A stretch of 61,292 nucleotides of DNA. It comes from Desulfobacterales bacterium. GTDB taxonomy: Bacteria; Desulfobacterota; Desulfobacteria; Desulfobacterales; JAAELO01. Where the stretch lies: NCBI GenBank assembly GCA_024226555.1, contig JAAELO010000362.1, forward strand, positions 1-61,292, given 5' to 3'. This document shows positions 1-8,171 of the stretch, piece by piece. Made by a program: the position numbers and the translations under genes. Position 1 is the first letter of the stretch. Every line of letters begins with the position of its first letter. The notes below the pieces were generated by a model. That model worked only from the letters and a program-made list of their open reading frames with translations. It was not told where the DNA came from and made no database searches.

Positions 1-62
1 GGATGAGGTTATTTTTTTCAAAGGCTGTATTTCAATCAAAATTATAGTTATTAGAGATTCCC
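1..62 (-). repeat. MITE-like element, right part (cut by window start)
   Basis: This is the 3' part of the dispersed inverted-repeat element. It shows the core 'gttattttttt', then 'tgtatttcaatcaaaatt', then the terminal TTATTAGAGATTCCC. It is followed by TTAA, a typical target duplication of the family. The left part lies outside the window. The strand is assigned from the asymmetric core, taking the copy at 34987-35115 as plus. Confidence 0.75.
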
Positions 63-120
63 TTAAGTAGTTCGATCAAAACTAAAGCCTTTTGTTTTAT
101 AGGCAATTATTATGGATTCC
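63..120. repeat. Degenerate end of a second MITE-like copy
   Basis: The segment begins 'ttaagtagttcgatcaaaa' and ends 'ggcaattattatggattcc'. This matches the end of the copy at 48612-48799 (cttaagtagttcggttaaaa ... ggcagttattgattccc), with about 20 extra bases in between. It looks like a decayed half element directly next to the first. Confidence 0.45.
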
Positions 121-460
121 AAAAAAAAAACAATTTATAAATCCAGATTATAGTTTCATGTAACCACTAATCACAGATATTTCTCTCAAAAAACTACATT
201 CAAAAAATCCAAATATAAAACATCCTTATTTTATGTTGCACACAAGGCTTTGTTCTCTTGATTAAATATTCTGTAAAATTAAGGGGTTAAAAAATATTGT
301 TCTGGATTCCCTACCTGATAATAGATTCGACTATTGTGGAAAATTAACTATGGTGCTATTAAAAATAATCATTTAAATATTAGAACAAAATTTCATTTAT
401 GTTAAAGGGTCGTTTTAATAAAGTATTTCAACCCTTAAGCACAAGATCGGAGAAATAAAT
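121..460. other. Intergenic region upstream of the glycerol importer operon
   Basis: No gene is visible in this A+T-rich stretch. A short inverted repeat, TTAAAGGGT (402-410) with ACCCTTAA (431-438), lies in the probable leader just ahead of the glpS ribosome binding site (gatcggagaaataaatATG). A stray 'ggattccct' near 305 resembles the repeat-element end. I could not assign a promoter with confidence. Confidence 0.4.
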
Positions 461-1546
461 ATGGGTTTAACTCTTCAGAATGTCGGCAAAATTGTGGACA
501 ATGAAATGCATCTTGAAGACATTAATCTTACCTTTGAATCAGGTTCTAAAAATATCCTTTTAGGAAGAACTCAAGCTGGAAAAACCTCTCTGTTAAGGAT
601 TATGGCCGGTCTGGATAGACCAACCACCGGAAAAATTATTGTTGATGGAAATGATGTAACAGGCGTATCCGTTCGAAAACGTAATATCGCTATGGTTTAT
701 CAGCAGTTTATAAACTATCCATCCCTGAATATTTATAAGAATATCGCATCTCCACTGAAAATAATCGGTATGAAAAAAGCTGAAATTGATAAAAGAGTTC
801 GTGAAACAGCTGAAGTACTTCACATCGAGCACCTGCTCGACAGGTTACCAGCTGAGCTAAGTGGAGGTCAACAACAACGAACCGCGATAGCCAGAGCCCT
901 TGTTAAAGATTCTCAACTGCTTCTAATGGATGAACCACTTGTAAATCTCGACTACAAACTTCGTGAAGAGTTAAGAAATGAGCTTCAGGATATTTTCAAA
1001 AAACGAGATGCTATTGTAGTTTATACCACAACAGAACCATCTGAGGCATTGATGATAGGTGGAGAGATTGTTGTTCTTGATGAAGGCTGCGTTCTACAGG
1101 AAGGAAAAACAAGTGAAGTCTATCATTACCCATCAAATGTAAAGGTCGCAGAAGTGTTCAGTGATCCACCAATAAGTTATATAAATGGAAGTATAGGTGG
1201 TAATGTTGTTAAATTTGGCAATGACATTGAATTTCCAATTTCAAAACACTTTAAAGGTATCTCTTCTGGTGATTATAAGTTTGGAATCCGTTCCAACCAT
1301 TTCACACTAACGAGACAAAAAGAAACTGATACTGAAATCACATCAAAAGTAGATCTGGCTGAAATAAATGGTTCTGAGACATTTATCCATATCAGGTATG
1401 GCGATAATGATCTGGTAATTCAGGAAGATGGTATACATGAACATAAACTGGGACGTGATATATCCGTGTTTGTAGATCCTGATAATATGTTTGTATATGG
1501 TGTGGATGGTAATTTAGTAACAGCACCCAAAAAAAAGAATATTTAA
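461..1546 (+). CDS. glpS: Glycerol-type ABC importer, ATP-binding subunit GlpS
   Basis: This is a 361-residue ABC ATPase of the carbohydrate (CUT1/MalK-like) type. A nucleotide-binding domain is followed by a C-terminal TOBE-like region from about residue 235. The Walker A is GRTQAGKT (35-42), the signature LSGGQ lies near 135 and the Walker B is LLLMDEP. The switch histidine is missing: where MalK-type proteins have THDQ this one has TTEP. The gene order (two ATPases, two permeases, a DUF2160 protein and a ~580-residue binding protein) matches the glpSTPQUV glycerol importer known from Rhizobium leguminosarum, which is why I use these names; the substrate is inferred. A repeat element begins 2 bp after the stop codon and separates glpS from glpT. 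Confidence 0.85.
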   Translation: MGLTLQNVGKIVDNEMHLEDINLTFESGSKNILLGRTQAGKTSLLRIMAGLDRPTTGKIIVDGNDVTGVSVRKRNIAMVYQQFINYPSLNIYKNIASPLKIIGMKKAEIDKRVRETAEVLHIEHLLDRLPAELSGGQQQRTAIARALVKDSQLLLMDEPLVNLDYKLREELRNELQDIFKKRDAIVVYTTTEPSEALMIGGEIVVLDEGCVLQEGKTSEVYHYPSNVKVAEVFSDPPISYINGSIGGNVVKFGNDIEFPISKHFKGISSGDYKFGIRSNHFTLTRQKETDTEITSKVDLAEINGSETFIHIRYGDNDLVIQEDGIHEHKLGRDISVFVDPDNMFVYGVDGNLVTAPKKKNI

Positions 1547-1547
1547 A

Positions 1548-1678
1548 GGGAACCTCTAATAACTGACTTTTGGCCGAAATACTGTGTTACAAGAAAAAAA
1601 GAACTGCAGTAAAATCAGCTCGTTATTTTTTTCTCAAGCCTTGTATTTCAATCAAAATTCTAATTATTATAGGTTCTC
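1548..1678 (-). repeat. MITE-like element between glpS and glpT
   Basis: A 131-bp copy of the basic size. It begins GGGAACCTCTAATAACTG, has the core cagtaaaatcagctcgttat, and ends in ATTATAGGTTCTC. It is flanked by TAAA on both sides (1544-1547 and 1679-1682), an exact 4-bp direct repeat. It lies inside the transcribed glp operon, so it must be carried in the mRNA as a long hairpin. Confidence 0.9.
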
Positions 1679-1713
1679 TAAACATAACTGCATTAACATA
1701 GGAGAAATTATTA

Positions 1714-2811
1714 ATGACGCGGATAGCATTAGATCAGATCGCCCATTCATATCTTCCAAAGCCCGATGGAAAAGATGATTACGCGTTAAAGAAAATCGAT
1801 ACAATATGGGATGATGGAGCCGCCTACGCTCTTTTAGGGCCTTCAGGCTGTGGTAAAACGACTCTCTTAAATATAATATCCGGACTTTTAACACCAAGTG
1901 AAGGTAAGGTTTTATATGACGGTGTTGATGTAACTAATCTTCCCCCTGAAAAAAGAAATATTGCACAGGTTTTTCAATTTCCTGTTCTTTATGACACAAT
2001 GACAGTTTTTGATAACCTTGCTTTTCCTCTTAGAAACCGTGGTATAGAGAAAAAAGAAGTAGATAAAAGGGTTTATGAAGTTGCTGAACTACTTGAACTG
2101 ACTCCTTTTTTAAAGAAAAAGGCCAAGGGTCTTGGAGCCGATTCAAAGCAGAAAATTTCACTGGGAAGAGGTCTTGTTCGAAAAGATGTAGCGGCAATAC
2201 TATTTGACGAACCTCTTACCGTTATTGACCCCCACCTGAAATGGCTTCTAAGAAGAAAACTCAAAGAGATACATGAGCAAACCGGAATCACTTTTATTTA
2301 TGTTACACATGACCAGGTGGAAGCAATGACTTTTGCTGATAAGGTAGTTGTTATGTATGAAGGTGAAATTGTTCAGGTTGGTACTCCAAGAGAGCTGTTT
2401 GAAAATCCGGAACACACTTTTGTTGGCTATTTTATAGGAAGCCCTGGAATGAATTTTTTAGATTGCAGGCTTGATGGGAAATACGCGGTGTACGGAGATA
2501 CAAAAATTCCACTTTCTGAAAAAACTATTGAAATGGCAAAGAATATAAATGGCCCCCTTCAGCTTGGTATCAGGCCAATGTACATTGAGTTTGATCTTGA
2601 TGGCAAAGAGGGAAGTATTCCAGTTGAAGTCTCAAAGATTGAAGACCTGGGACATTGCAGAATAGTAACTGCTGATCTTTCTGGTAATGAACTTAAAATA
2701 AGAATTCCTGAAGGAGTAAATATTCAAACGGGTACTCAGAAGATCTTTTTTCCACCAGAATGGACTAAGCTATATTCAGATGGAAAACTTATAAATAAAG
2801 GAGCTATATAA
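1714..2811 (+). CDS. glpT: Glycerol-type ABC importer, ATP-binding subunit GlpT
   Basis: A 365-residue ABC ATPase partner of GlpS. The Walker A is GPSGCGKTT, the Walker B is ILFDEP and the switch histidine is present (THDQVEAMT). The signature is degenerate: LSGGQ is replaced by LGADS ahead of KQKISLGRGLVR. GlpS and GlpT therefore complement each other: GlpT supplies Walker A/B and histidine, and GlpS supplies LSGGQ. Only one of the two composite ATP sites is consensus. The start is chosen from the ribosome binding site in 'ataggagaaattattaATG'. The stop overlaps the glpP start by 1 bp, which implies translational coupling. Confidence 0.85.
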   Translation: MTRIALDQIAHSYLPKPDGKDDYALKKIDTIWDDGAAYALLGPSGCGKTTLLNIISGLLTPSEGKVLYDGVDVTNLPPEKRNIAQVFQFPVLYDTMTVFDNLAFPLRNRGIEKKEVDKRVYEVAELLELTPFLKKKAKGLGADSKQKISLGRGLVRKDVAAILFDEPLTVIDPHLKWLLRRKLKEIHEQTGITFIYVTHDQVEAMTFADKVVVMYEGEIVQVGTPRELFENPEHTFVGYFIGSPGMNFLDCRLDGKYAVYGDTKIPLSEKTIEMAKNINGPLQLGIRPMYIEFDLDGKEGSIPVEVSKIEDLGHCRIVTADLSGNELKIRIPEGVNIQTGTQKIFFPPEWTKLYSDGKLINKGAI

Positions 2812-3680
2812 TGGATAAATGGGAAGATAATAAAGCATGGTTTCTTGTTGTCCCTGTTTTTCTAATTGTTGCCTTTAGTGCAATTATTCCATTAATGACA
2901 GTTGTAAATTACTCAATACAGGATATTTTAGCTCCTGGAAAGGGAGTTTTTGTTGGAGTCGAGTGGTTCAGGGAGATATTAAGTGACTCCAGACTACACG
3001 GAGCATTAATTCGCCAGATTATTTACACATTTTCTATCCTGGCAATTGAGATTCCCCTTGGCATTATGATAGCTCTTTTAATGCCGGCAAGAGGATTTTC
3101 ATCATCAATTAGTTTAGTAATAGTTGCAATACCTCTTCTTATACCTTGGAATGTTGTTGGAACAATTTTTCAAATATTTGGTCGTGGTGATATTGGTCTT
3201 GGCGGTGCATTTCTACATAAAATAGGTATTGATTATAACTATGCTTCAGACTCTGTTGATGCCTGGTTAACTGTTTTAACAATGGACGTTTGGCACTGGA
3301 CGCCTCTTGTTGTTCTATTATGTTTTGCCGGCTTAAGAGCGATTCCCGATGCATATTATCAGGCAGCAAAAATTGATGGCGCATCAAAATGGGCTGTTTT
3401 CAGATTTATTCAACTGCCAAAACTTAAAGGTGTTCTGATAATAGCTGTTTTATTAAGGTTTATGGACAGTTTTATGATCTACACTGAACCGTTTGTTTTA
3501 TCAGGTGGTGGTCCAGGGAACGCAACTACATTTTTAAGTCAGTATCTTGCTCAACTTGCAATAGGTCAGTTTGACCTGGGGCCGGCTGCTGCATTTTCAC
3601 TTATTTACTTTCTGATTATTCTGTTGTTCTGTTTTATTTTTTATACATTTATGCAGAACGCTGAAAAGGAGAACGGATAA
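2811..3680 (+). CDS. glpP: Glycerol-type ABC importer, permease GlpP
   Basis: A 289-residue inner-membrane permease of the MalF-like type. It has about six hydrophobic helices and the cytoplasmic EAA-type coupling loop (QAAKIDGASKWAVFRFIQLP) that contacts the ATPases. It overlaps glpT by 1 bp and glpQ by 1 bp, so the three are translated as a coupled unit. No unusual features are visible. The glycerol assignment comes from the operon, not from this sequence alone. Confidence 0.85.
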   Translation: MDKWEDNKAWFLVVPVFLIVAFSAIIPLMTVVNYSIQDILAPGKGVFVGVEWFREILSDSRLHGALIRQIIYTFSILAIEIPLGIMIALLMPARGFSSSISLVIVAIPLLIPWNVVGTIFQIFGRGDIGLGGAFLHKIGIDYNYASDSVDAWLTVLTMDVWHWTPLVVLLCFAGLRAIPDAYYQAAKIDGASKWAVFRFIQLPKLKGVLIIAVLLRFMDSFMIYTEPFVLSGGGPGNATTFLSQYLAQLAIGQFDLGPAAAFSLIYFLIILLFCFIFYTFMQNAEKENG

Positions 3681-4483
3681 TGAGAACCAAGAAACAGAGT
3701 TTTCTGTTAATTCTATATTTTATTCTACTAATGCTGCCTATTTACTGGCTGATAAATATGTCATTAAAAACAAATATTGAAATTAATGGGTCTTTAACAC
3801 TTTTCCCCGATAATTTTACTTTTGCAAACTACATAAAAATATTTACAGATGCTTCCTGGTATACAGGATATCTTAATTCAATAAAATATGTTGTTATAAA
3901 CACACTTATTTCACTTTCGGTAGCACTACCTGCAGCGTATGCTTTTTCCAGATATAAATTTTTAGGTGATAAGCATCTTTTTTTCTGGTTATTAACGAAC
4001 AGAATGTCACCCCCTGCGGTTTTTCTACTTCCATTCTTTCAACTTTATCAGACAGTTGGATTATTTGACACTCATGTAGGTGTTGCTCTTGCACATTGTT
4101 TATTTAATGTTCCACTCTCTGTATGGATACTTGAAGGGTTTATGTCTGGAATACCAAAAGAGATTGATGAAACAGCATTTATTGACGGGTATAGTTTTCC
4201 GAAATTTTTTATCTCAATTTTTATTCCACTAATCAGAGCTGGAATCGGGGTAACTGCGTTTTTCTGTTTTATGTTCAGCTGGGTTGAGCTCCTTCTTGCA
4301 AGAACTCTTACAACGGTTAATGCAAAACCAATCTCAGCAATCATGACAAGAACAGTAAGCGCATCAGGAATGGATTGGGGACTACTCGCTGCCGCAGGTG
4401 TACTTACTATTATTCCAGGAATAATAGTAATCTGGTTTGTTAGAAATCATATGGCAAAAGGTTTTGCACTTGGCCGTGTTTAA
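3680..4483 (+). CDS. glpQ: Glycerol-type ABC importer, permease GlpQ
   Basis: A 267-residue MalG-like permease. It has an N-terminal membrane helix after a basic start (MRTKKQ), a periplasmic segment, then further helices. The coupling loop reads DETAFIDGYSFPKFFISIFI. It forms the transmembrane heterodimer with GlpP. It is not the phosphodiesterase that bears the same symbol in Escherichia coli; the name follows the rhizobial importer nomenclature. Confidence 0.83.
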   Translation: MRTKKQSFLLILYFILLMLPIYWLINMSLKTNIEINGSLTLFPDNFTFANYIKIFTDASWYTGYLNSIKYVVINTLISLSVALPAAYAFSRYKFLGDKHLFFWLLTNRMSPPAVFLLPFFQLYQTVGLFDTHVGVALAHCLFNVPLSVWILEGFMSGIPKEIDETAFIDGYSFPKFFISIFIPLIRAGIGVTAFFCFMFSWVELLLARTLTTVNAKPISAIMTRTVSASGMDWGLLAAAGVLTIIPGIIVIWFVRNHMAKGFALGRV

Positions 4484-4504
4484 ATTTGAAAGGAATTTTT
4501 AATT

Positions 4505-4783
4505 ATGAGTATGGAATGGATGGCCTGGACACCGGTTACAGCATGTTTTTTTATATTTATTATTCTTATGCTTATCGGTATGACAGTATGGCATCAAATT
4601 TCACCCACTTTTGAAAGTAAGGGATTTCTACCTATGAAAACCACCAGGGGAGATCGCCTGTTTATAGGTCTTCTTGGTAGTGCATATATTTACCTTATTT
4701 GGATTATTATTACGGAAGCAAGTCTTTGGTTTGTCATGCCCATAGCACTTCTTTATATTTTTATTGTTATGAAGTTTGGTTAA
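4505..4783 (+). CDS. glpU: DUF2160 membrane protein (GlpU) of the glycerol importer
   Basis: A 92-residue protein with two or three hydrophobic helices separated by a short hydrophilic loop (WHQISPTFESKGFLPMKTTRGDR). Small DUF2160 membrane proteins sit between the permeases and the binding protein in glycerol importer operons and correspond to GlpU. Its role in transport is not established. It is 21 bp downstream of glpQ and 85 bp upstream of the binding protein gene, with a good ribosome binding site (aaaggaattttta) before ATG. Confidence 0.8.
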   Translation: MSMEWMAWTPVTACFFIFIILMLIGMTVWHQISPTFESKGFLPMKTTRGDRLFIGLLGSAYIYLIWIIITEASLWFVMPIALLYIFIVMKFG

Positions 4784-4868
4784 TTATTTGTTCCGTTTCC
4801 GTATTTTATTTTTTGTTCAGTTTTTTTTGAATTAGCTCAATAACGAGCATGTAAAAAAGGGGGATTTA

Positions 4869-6620
4869 ATGAACATTTTAAGAGGTAGAGGATTTAAATT
4901 TTTGATGATAGGAGCAGCTCTTTTTGCTTTTCTCTTTTCATCAACAAGCTTTGCATCAGATGCAAAGTATAAAAAAGCAGCAAAAAAATGGGTGAGTGGT
5001 GAGTTTCAACCTTCAACTTTAAGCAAAAAAGAACAGCTTAAGGAGATGGATTGGTTTATTAATGCAGCTAAACCTTACCGTGGGATGAAAATTAATGTTG
5101 TTTCTGAAACTATAGCAACCCATGAATATGAATCAAAAATGATGGCCAAGGCTTTTTTTGAGATCACCGGGGTCAAAATAACTCACGACCTTATTCAGGA
5201 AGGTGATGTTATTGAAAAGCTACAGACTCAAATGCAGTCTGGAAAAAACATCTATGATGCATATGTAAACGACTCAGATCTTATTGGAACTCATTTCAGA
5301 TATGGACATGTTGTTCCTCTTACAGATTTTATGAAGGGTGAGGGAAAAAGCGTTACACTTCCAACTCTTGATCTGAATGACTTCATTGGATTATCTTTTA
5401 CAACAGGTCCTGATGGAAAACTATATCAGCTACCTGACCAGCAGTTTGCTAACCTTTACTGGTTCCGTTATGACTGGTTTCAAAGACCAGAACTTAGAAA
5501 AAAATTCAAAAAAATATATGGTTATGAACTTGGTGTACCTGTAAACTGGTCTGCATATGAAGACATTGCTGACTTTTTCACAAACAAGGTTAAAAATCTT
5601 GATGGAAAAAGAGTATATGGACATATGGATTACGGTAAAAAAGATCCTTCCCTTGGATGGAGATTTACAGATGCGTGGTTTTCCATGGCTGGAGCCGGAG
5701 ACAAAGGGATTCCAAACGGACTACCTGTTGATGAATGGGGAATCAGAGTAGATGGTTGCCATCCAGTGGGTTCAAGTGTTGAAAGAGGTGGAGCTACAAA
5801 TGGCCCTGCTGCTGTTTACTCACTTAGAAAATATATCAACTGGATGAAAAAATATGCACCACCAGAAGCTGCTGGTATGACTTTTTCTGAAGCAGGACCA
5901 GTTCCGGCTCAGGGTGCTATTGCTCAGCAGATTTTCTGGTATACAGCTTTTACAGCAGATCTTGCTAAAAAAGGACTTCCTGTTGTTAATGCTGATGGAA
6001 CTCCAAAGTGGAGAATGGCTCCATCACCACATGGACCATACTGGGAAAAAGGAATGAAACTGGGTTATCAGGATACAGGTTCATGGACTCTAATGAAGAG
6101 TACTCCTTTAAAGCGTAGAATGGCAGCATGGCTTTATGCTCAGTTTACAGTCTGCAAGACAACATCTCTTAAAAAGACGATTGTAGGTCTTACACCAATC
6201 CGTGAGTCTGATCTTAAATCTGATGCCATGACAAAAATGGCGCCAAAACTTGGTGGACTTGTTGAGTTCTATAGAAGTCCTGCAAGAGTATCATGGACTC
6301 CAACCGGAACAAATGTTCCTGATTATCCAAAACTGGCTCAGCTATGGTGGCAAAATGTTGCTGAAGCTGTAACTGGTGAAAGAACTGCTCAGCAGGCTCT
6401 TGACCGTCTTGCTAAGCAGCAGGATAGAATTCTTCAAAGACTTCAAAGAGCTAATGTTCAGAAAAACTGTGGACCAAAGCTTAATCCTAAAAAAGATCGT
6501 TCATACTGGTTGAATAAACCAGGATCACCTAAGGCTAAATTAGCTAATGAAAAACCACAAGGTATGACTGTTCCATACAAGCAACTTCTGAAAGCATGGA
6601 AAGAGGGTAGAGTTCGTTAG
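4869..6620 (+). CDS. glpV: Glycerol-type ABC importer, periplasmic binding protein GlpV
   Basis: A 583-residue extracellular solute-binding protein. Residues 1 to about 29 form a Sec signal peptide (basic start, hydrophobic stretch, predicted cleavage after SFA). The large size and the conserved block around 'QGAIAQQIFWYTAFTADLA' fit the large binding proteins of GlpV-type importers, which exceed the usual 400 residues. It is the last gene of the operon, preceded by the strong ribosome site 'aaaaagggggattta' and followed 30 bp later by a clear terminator. High production relative to the membrane subunits is expected. Confidence 0.85.
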   Translation: MNILRGRGFKFLMIGAALFAFLFSSTSFASDAKYKKAAKKWVSGEFQPSTLSKKEQLKEMDWFINAAKPYRGMKINVVSETIATHEYESKMMAKAFFEITGVKITHDLIQEGDVIEKLQTQMQSGKNIYDAYVNDSDLIGTHFRYGHVVPLTDFMKGEGKSVTLPTLDLNDFIGLSFTTGPDGKLYQLPDQQFANLYWFRYDWFQRPELRKKFKKIYGYELGVPVNWSAYEDIADFFTNKVKNLDGKRVYGHMDYGKKDPSLGWRFTDAWFSMAGAGDKGIPNGLPVDEWGIRVDGCHPVGSSVERGGATNGPAAVYSLRKYINWMKKYAPPEAAGMTFSEAGPVPAQGAIAQQIFWYTAFTADLAKKGLPVVNADGTPKWRMAPSPHGPYWEKGMKLGYQDTGSWTLMKSTPLKRRMAAWLYAQFTVCKTTSLKKTIVGLTPIRESDLKSDAMTKMAPKLGGLVEFYRSPARVSWTPTGTNVPDYPKLAQLWWQNVAEAVTGERTAQQALDRLAKQQDRILQRLQRANVQKNCGPKLNPKKDRSYWLNKPGSPKAKLANEKPQGMTVPYKQLLKAWKEGRVR

Positions 6621-6649
6621 AACCTGACCTGTAAGATATTATATATAAA

Positions 6650-6684
6650 AAGCCCTTGTTATTGATTGACAAGGGCTTTTTTAT
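6650..6684 (+). terminator. Rho-independent terminator of the glp operon
   Basis: AAGCCCTTGT (6650-6659) pairs with ACAAGGGCTT (6669-6678) across a 9-base loop and is followed by a T-tract (ttttttatt). It closes the operon. Confidence 0.9.
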
Positions 6685-6700
6685 TTAGAGGTTCTCTGTA

Positions 6701-6922
6701 TTAATCTCTTAATGGATCGAAAAGATATTCCAAACCATTAACTTTTATTTCATATATCATACCTAACATCTGCCCCAGTTGATCCTCAGGAAAACCTTTT
6801 TGTGAATACCAAACCACATATGGCTCAGGAAGATCTATTAACAAAAAATCTTTATACTTACCAAATGGCATCCTCGTTTTTACAAGCTTTAAAAGAAACT
6901 CAGGTTCAATTGTGTCTAACAT
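6701..6922 (-). CDS. DUF3820 family protein
   Basis: A small protein with the DUF3820 signature 'MPFGKYKDFLLIDLPEPYVVWY' cut into its parts: MPFGKYK, then LIDLPEPYVVW, then GFPEDQLGQML and EIKVNGLEYLF at the C-terminus. I choose the internal ATG at 6922 (MLDTIEPEFL..., 73 residues), because this is where DUF3820 proteins begin. The frame is open back to an ATG at 7036, which would add 38 hydrophobic, signal-like residues not typical of the family. The function is unknown. The remains of a repeat end ('tagaggttctct') lie just beyond the stop. Confidence 0.65.
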   Translation of the reverse strand: MLDTIEPEFLLKLVKTRMPFGKYKDFLLIDLPEPYVVWYSQKGFPEDQLGQMLGMIYEIKVNGLEYLFDPLRD

Positions 6923-7090
6923 TGTAATATCGCTTTCATTTATTATTTTATAAAATCTAACATTAGTAATCCGATTATATATTGGTGATATTATGAATAA
7001 AATCAATGCAAATTTTGTAATAATATTCATTTTCACTTGAAAAGCCTCTGAAGCGAATAAAACAAAACCTTTTTTTATTCTATAGGCAGC

Positions 7091-7126
7091 AAACTTTTGA
7101 GAAAAGTTTAATCAAAAACTTATGAA
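7091..7126. repeat. Second dispersed repeat family, copy 1
   Basis: A small hairpin (aactttt / aaaagtt) followed by 'taatcaaaaacttatg'. A second copy with the same layout is at 10069-10104. It is unrelated in sequence to the GGGAACC element. Confidence 0.5.
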
Positions 7127-7206
7127 CATGGGTTATGTAAAAGTTTGTTTGTCTGTTTAGGTAGTGAAAATCTGAAATTAAATAACACGTGCAGGTTTCG
7201 TTTAAA

Positions 7207-7393
7207 GAGAATCTCTAATAACCTCTCTTTTGGCGAAATACATTGTTATTTCCAAAAAAAACTGTAAAATTTATAAAATTAAACCTTTTATAAACGAATC
7301 GGCTCGTTACTTTTTGAAATGCAGAGATTTTATAAAACTAAAGCTTTTATAAACGCTATATTTCATCCATAATTTTAATTATTAGAGGTTCCC
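7207..7393 (-). repeat. MITE-like element, enlarged copy (187 bp)
   Basis: It starts GAGAATCTCTAATAACC and ends ATTATTAGAGGTTCCC. The core reads actgtaa...aatcggctcgtta. Two palindromic cassettes of the 'tttataaaa..cttttataaa' type interrupt it, one in the centre (about 7268-7295) and one in the right arm (about 7325-7360). The flanks differ (TAAA left, TTTC right), so no target duplication remains. Confidence 0.88.
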
Positions 7394-7414
7394 TTTCATT
7401 AAATCTACTTTTTT

Positions 7415-7720
7415 TTATTTCATTCTGTACAAATAAACTCTTGGATTATGACCAGGTTCATAGAGATCTAATTCAATGTTATTTAAACATCCAATAGTTA
7501 TTAAAAAATTCTTTAAATACTTTGCAAAATCTATTGGGCATTCACTACTTATTATCCAGCTTTTTTCCAGCATATCAACTTCATGAATATTTAAAAAACT
7601 ATGCTTTGGATCTATTGAAATTCCCACATACCACTGGTAGTAATCTCCTCCATATATTTTTATATTCTTTATGAAAAGACTTGTGGTTTCTACAAATGAA
7701 AGTTTTATGTCTATTAACAT
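7415..7720 (-). CDS. Hypothetical protein, weakly GIY-YIG-like pattern
   Basis: A 101-residue protein without signal peptide or membrane segment. The pattern 'YQWYVGISIDPK', an isolated 'HEVD', 'SWII', then a helix 'CPIDFAKYLKNFLITIGC' and a C-terminal 'VYLY' resembles small uncharacterised proteins that carry 'YYVGIA.D', 'WIYR' and 'YVYAYK' blocks and that look like single GIY-YIG-fold domains. The resemblance is from memory and is weak; no catalytic residues can be named. Repeat elements lie on both sides. Confidence 0.5.
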   Translation of the reverse strand: MLIDIKLSFVETTSLFIKNIKIYGGDYYQWYVGISIDPKHSFLNIHEVDMLEKSWIISSECPIDFAKYLKNFLITIGCLNNIELDLYEPGHNPRVYLYRMK

Positions 7721-7745
7721 TAGATAATTTTCCTTATATTTTGGA

Positions 7746-7785
7746 TGGAACTTCTAATAACTGCCAATATAGCAAAATGTTTAAG
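7746..7785 (+). repeat. Partial MITE-like end
   Basis: The sequence 'ggaacttctaataactgcc' followed by 'atatagcaaaatg' matches the B-type end of the family (GGGAATCTCTAATAACTG...GCGAAATA). The rest of the element is missing. Confidence 0.45.
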
Positions 7786-7820
7786 TTTTATTTGTTTTGA
7801 TCATCTATGCTCTAACTTAA

Positions 7821-7860
7821 GGGAACCTCTAATAATTAGGATTTTGATTGAAATACAAAA
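7821..7860 (+). repeat. Partial MITE-like element (A-type end)
   Basis: GGGAACCTCTAATAATTAGG and then 'attttgattgaaatacaaaa' match the A-type end exactly for 40 bp, preceded by TTAA. Similarity stops after 7860. Confidence 0.7.
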
Positions 7861-8171
7861 TTTGAGAGGATACATTTAAAATAGTTGAAAATAATCAAAA
7901 TATTATGAATGTTCTTTCCATATTCTTTCCAATTTTTTTGACAAGTAATTTTCCTAAAATGTTTTAGAGTGTTTGGGGAAAAATAAATACAGAACAGATT
8001 AAACAACGTAAAAATATTTCTTAAATAATTGGAAAAAAGCGGTTATTTTTGTTTTTTAAGCCTTAGTTTTTCATCAATTTTATTTTTAGATCCAAAATAC
8101 TCAAAATGATAAAATTTTGCATTCATTTGTGTGGAACGCCATTAAAAAATAAAGAAATAAATCTTTGTCTA
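7861..8171. other. Intergenic region without recognised content
   Basis: A+T-rich sequence between the partial repeat and the end of the heptosyltransferase gene. I see no convincing ORF with a ribosome site, no strong terminator and no palindrome. Confidence 0.3.
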
